Assembly (NCBI RefSeq): GCF_000024345.1
Contig: NC_013729.1
Coordinates: 1-64,000, forward strand
Reading direction: 5' to 3'
Length of the DNA stretch: 64,000 bases
Source of the DNA: Kribbella flavida DSM 17836
GTDB taxonomy: Bacteria; Actinomycetota; Actinomycetes; Propionibacteriales; Kribbellaceae
Shown one piece after another: positions 61,043 through 64,000 of this stretch. The notes beneath the pieces were generated by a model that saw only the letters and a program-made list of their open reading frames with translations, searched no databases and was not told the DNA's origin. The position numbers and the translations under genes are program-made. Every line of letters begins with the position of its first letter. Position 1 is the stretch's first letter.

Positions 61043-62932
61043 CTACTCGTCGTCCTCGGTGTTCTGGCGCGGGCCGCCGCCGCCGGGCAGATTGATGGTC
61101 GGCGGCGTGTCGGTGTCGGTGGGCGGCGACTCGGGATCCTCTGACGGACTCGTCGTCGGCGGAGAGCTGGGCGGCGGCGTCGACGGCTCGGTCGGCCGGT
61201 TGGCGAGGAACAGCGTCACCTTGTCGCCCTTGTCGGCCTTGGTGCCACCCTTCGGGTCCTGGGAGACCACCGTGCCGGGGATCGCGTTCGGGTCCGGCGG
61301 CGCGGCCTTGTAGGCGACGGCGAACCCGGCGCTCTTCAGCGTGTTGGCGGCGTCGGCCTGGCCCTGGTTGGTGACGTCCGGAACCTCGACCTTGACCGAG
61401 CCGCTGGAGACCGTCAGCGTGAAGCGCTGGCCGCTCGCGTACCGGCCGCTGGGGTCGGGCGAAACACCGAGCACGGTGCCTTCCGGCTGCTCGTCGTCCA
61501 CCGTGTTCACCTTGTCGGCGACCTTGAAGTTCGCCGGTGGCGCCTCCAGCAGCTCGCGCGCCTGCCGCTCGGTCTTGCCCACCACGTCCGGCACCGGGTA
61601 CGACGTGGGCCCGCTGGACACCACCACGGTGACGACCGCGCCCTTGTCCACCATCGTGGTGGCGCCTGGGTTCTGGCTGGCGACGTTGCCCTTCGGCACG
61701 GTCGGGTTCGCCGCACCGGTGGACTTCACCTGCAGCCCCTGCGCGGTCAGCAGCGCGGTCGCGTCTTCCAGCGACCGGTTCACCACGTTCGGAACGGCGA
61801 CCTGGGCCGGCGGGGTGGCGCCGTCGTTGTCCTCGCCCAGGTTCGTGATGATCGCGTACGCGCCGACCGCGACCGCGACGATCGCCAGCCCGAGCAGGAA
61901 GTACGCCAGCCCCCGGTTGCGCCGGGCCCGCGCTGCCTGCGCCTCGGTCATCCCGTCGTCCGGCGGCAGCAGATCGTGGGCCTGGGTCTGCCCGTACGCC
62001 TGGGTGGCAGCCGCCGGCGCGATCGCCGCACCGGCCATCGCGCGGGTCTCGCCGACCGCGGTCATCGGCGCGGTCACCTGCTGACCGGCCAGCACCCGGT
62101 GGATGTCCTGGCGCATCTCGGCCGCGCTCTGATAGCGCTCCTCGCGGCTCTTGGCCAGCGCCTTGAGCACGACCGCGTCGACCTCCGGCGGGATCTCGGG
62201 GTCGAACGACGACGGCGGGACCGGCTGCTCCCGGACGTGCTGGTAGGCCACCGAGACCGGCGACTCGCCGACGAACGGCGGCCGGCCGGTGAGCAGTTCG
62301 TACAGCAGGCAGCCGGTGGAGTACAGGTCGGAGCGGGCGTCGACGGTCTCGCCGCGGGCCTGCTCCGGCGACAGGTACTGCGCGGTGCCGATCACGGCCG
62401 CGGTCTGGGTCATGTCCGAGGTGGTGTCGGCGACCGCGCGGGCGATGCCGAAGTCCATCACCTTGACCTGGCCCTGCGGGGTCAGCATCACGTTGCCGGG
62501 CTTGATGTCGCGGTGCACGATGCCGGCCCGGTGGCTGTAGTCGAGCGCCTCCAGCACGCCGGAGGTGATCTCCAGCGCCCGCTCCGGCATGATCTTGCGG
62601 CCTTCGCGGATCAGGTCGCGCAGCGTCTTGCCGGTCACCAGTTCCATCACGATGTACGGAATGGTGATGCCGGAGCCGTTCGGGTCCGGTTCCTCGCCGG
62701 TGTCGTAGACCGACACGATCGTGGGGTGGTTCAGCGAGGCCGCCGACTGCGCTTCACGCCGGAATCTGGCCTGGAAGGTGGAGTCACTGGCCAGGTCCAC
62801 CCGCAGCCGCTTGATCGCGACGGCCCGGCCGAGCCGGTTGTCGACGCCCCTGCGGACGTCGGCCATGCCCCCTCGCCCCAGCGGTTCGCCTTCCTCGTAG
62901 CGCCCGCCGACGAGACGTGCCTGCGATGTCAT
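61043..62932 (-). CDS. pknB: Ser/Thr protein kinase PknB with PASTA domains
   Basis: The 629-residue membrane kinase has the kinase domain (LGRGGMADVRRGVDNRLG, catalytic HRDIKPGN, DFGIA, SPEQA), a juxtamembrane region, one membrane segment (LAYFLLGLAIVAVAVGAYAI) and three PASTA domains that bind muropeptides/PASTA ligands. A Pro/Thr/Ser C-terminal tail follows. It controls cell growth and division. The gene lies 64 bp after pbpA on the same strand. Confidence 0.96.
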   Translation of the reverse strand: MTSQARLVGGRYEEGEPLGRGGMADVRRGVDNRLGRAVAIKRLRVDLASDSTFQARFRREAQSAASLNHPTIVSVYDTGEEPDPNGSGITIPYIVMELVTGKTLRDLIREGRKIMPERALEITSGVLEALDYSHRAGIVHRDIKPGNVMLTPQGQVKVMDFGIARAVADTTSDMTQTAAVIGTAQYLSPEQARGETVDARSDLYSTGCLLYELLTGRPPFVGESPVSVAYQHVREQPVPPSSFDPEIPPEVDAVVLKALAKSREERYQSAAEMRQDIHRVLAGQQVTAPMTAVGETRAMAGAAIAPAAATQAYGQTQAHDLLPPDDGMTEAQAARARRNRGLAYFLLGLAIVAVAVGAYAIITNLGEDNDGATPPAQVAVPNVVNRSLEDATALLTAQGLQVKSTGAANPTVPKGNVASQNPGATTMVDKGAVVTVVVSSGPTSYPVPDVVGKTERQARELLEAPPANFKVADKVNTVDDEQPEGTVLGVSPDPSGRYASGQRFTLTVSSGSVKVEVPDVTNQGQADAANTLKSAGFAVAYKAAPPDPNAIPGTVVSQDPKGGTKADKGDKVTLFLANRPTEPSTPPPSSPPTTSPSEDPESPPTDTDTPPTINLPGGGGPRQNTEDDE

Positions 62933-62996
62933 TGCTCTGCCTTCCGCCCTGCGCGAATCGATCTGCCTGCTGTCACGGGATCCTTCCGTACCGGGC

Positions 62997-64000
62997 TCAC
63001 CGGCCCATCACCGCCTCCATCACGTCTTTCGCGATCGGCGCGGCCAGCGTGCCGCCGGCGATGTCGGTGCGCGGCACGTTCGCGTCCTCGATCATCACCG
63101 CGACCGCGACCTGCGGATCATTGGCCGGTGCGAACGAGGTGAACCAGGCGAACGGCGGGCGGTCCGGCGCCGTCTGCGCCGTCCCGGTCTTGCCGGCCAC
63201 CTGTACGCCGTTGATCCGGGCCGGCCTGCCGGTGCCGTTCTCGACGACGTCGACCATCATCTGGGTCAGCTGCGTGGCGACCTCGGACGAGACCGCCTGG
63301 TGCAGCGACTCCGGCTTGGTCTCGGAGATCGTTTTCAGGTCCGCGGTCCGTACGGTCTGCACCAGGTACGGCTTCATCACGTCACCGCCGTTGGCGATCC
63401 CGGCCGCCACCATCGCCATCTGCAAGGGGGTGGCCTGGACGTCGAACTGGCCGATCGCGGACTGCGCGACCTGCGGCGCGTTCGGATCAGCCGGGAACCG
63501 GCTGGCGACGGCCCCCAGGTCGGGCAGCTGACGCTCGCCGAAGCCGAACTTCTCCGCCTGCTCCCGCAGCGCCTCGGCGCCGAGGTCGAGACCGACCGAG
63601 CCGAACGCGGAGTTGCACGACTCGCGCAGCGCGACCGTCAGGGTGGCGTTGTCGCTACCGCCGCAGTTGCGGCCGTTCTGGTTCGGCAGGCCGACCGTGG
63701 TCTGCGGCAGCTCCAGCACGGCAGGGCTGCGCACCTTGGTCTCCGGCGTGTACCGGCCGCTGGACAGCGCCGCGGCCGCGGTGACCAGCTTGAACGTCGA
63801 CCCCGGCGGGTACAGCTCCTTGATCGCCCGGTTCGTCAGCGGCTTGTTCTTGTCCGCGTTCAGCTTCTTCCAGGCGGCGCCGGTCTTCTCCAGGTCGTGC
63901 GAGGCCAGCTCGTTCGGGTTGTACGACGGCCGGGACACCAGCGCGAGGATCTTGCCGGTCTTCGGCTCGATCGCGACCACGGCGCCCTTCTTGCCGGCCA
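62997..64000 (-). CDS. pbpA: Penicillin-binding transpeptidase PbpA (partial, 5' end outside window)
   Basis: The first 334 codons seen (reading toward 62997) are the C-terminal transpeptidase domain of a class B PBP, with the SxxK motif STFK (in PPGSTFKLV), SxN in ESCNSAF and KTGTA. The N-terminus lies beyond 64000. It crosslinks peptidoglycan at division or elongation and is usually in an operon with rodA and pknAB. Confidence 0.94.
   Translation of the reverse strand, partial: AGKKGAVVAIEPKTGKILALVSRPSYNPNELASHDLEKTGAAWKKLNADKNKPLTNRAIKELYPPGSTFKLVTAAAALSSGRYTPETKVRSPAVLELPQTTVGLPNQNGRNCGGSDNATLTVALRESCNSAFGSVGLDLGAEALREQAEKFGFGERQLPDLGAVASRFPADPNAPQVAQSAIGQFDVQATPLQMAMVAAGIANGGDVMKPYLVQTVRTADLKTISETKPESLHQAVSSEVATQLTQMMVDVVENGTGRPARINGVQVAGKTGTAQTAPDRPPFAWFTSFAPANDPQVAVAVMIEDANVPRTDIAGGTLAAPIAKDVMEAVMGR

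Overview
The window is high-GC actinobacterial chromosome centred on the replication origin. It opens with dnaA and runs through dnaN, gnd, recF, a dciA-type gene, gyrB, gyrA, a DUF3566 membrane protein, tRNA-Ile and tRNA-Ala. It closes with the conserved ppiA, rhomboid, crgA, DUF881, pabA, pknB and pbpA set. This order, with gnd between dnaN and recF, together with GC-rich codon use, many GTG starts and a large stock of secreted glycoside hydrolases and TetR/LacI/MocR regulators, suggests a soil member of the Propionibacteriales (Kribbella/Nocardioides-like). The genus is an inference, not something the sequence proves.

Region by region: 1-4.8 kb holds dnaA, the oriC region, dnaN and gnd. 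4.8-6.5 kb holds recF and dciA. 6.7-9.9 kb holds an unusual insertion between dciA and gyrB: one polytopic membrane protein facing a translationally coupled operon of three single-span envelope proteins. 10.2-16.1 kb holds gyrB, gyrA and the DUF3566 gene. 16.2-17.5 kb holds tRNA-Ile, a 43-residue DLW39-type gene and tRNA-Ala. The 3' half of tRNA-Ala is duplicated 956 bp downstream, flanking a GNAT gene and an integrase remnant, which is the scar of a tRNA-targeted integrative element. 17.7-24.4 kb is accessory: a frameshifted conserved gene, a TetR/SDR pair with a clear operator-promoter, a pentapeptide-repeat protein beside a DnaA-box cluster, an NAD-dependent epimerase, a PP2C-like protein and a DUF4328 membrane protein. 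24.4-28.6 kb holds glpD, a TetR regulator and an FAD-linked oxidase. 28.7-32.7 kb holds a GH87-like secreted hydrolase and an SDR/QueA-like pair under a MerR-type promoter.

33.1-44.1 kb holds two more TetR genes, each divergent from a redox enzyme across well-formed operators, an epimerase/isomerase, two further DUF4328 proteins, ogt, ppiA and a rhomboid protease. 44.2-53.2 kb is a complete arabinan/arabinoxylan utilisation locus: LacI repressor, GH51 arabinofuranosidase, lipoprotein binding protein, two permeases and two secreted GH43 enzymes. No ATPase is encoded there, so a shared MsiK-type ATPase elsewhere is inferred. 53.2-58.9 kb holds a MocR regulator with a divergent PPOX protein, a DrrAB-type ABC exporter, an EXLDI-family ribbon-helix-helix protein with a dense palindromic operator array, and a divergent alpha/beta hydrolase. 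58.9-64 kb returns to conserved cell-division and cell-wall genes, after a second intergenic DnaA-box cluster.

The most unusual items are the envelope operon inside the dna/gyr cluster, the EXLDI operator array joining an exporter and a hydrolase, the DnaA-box clusters outside oriC, the tRNA-Ala att scar, and the MerR-type promoter in front of a translationally coupled SDR and QueA-like pair.
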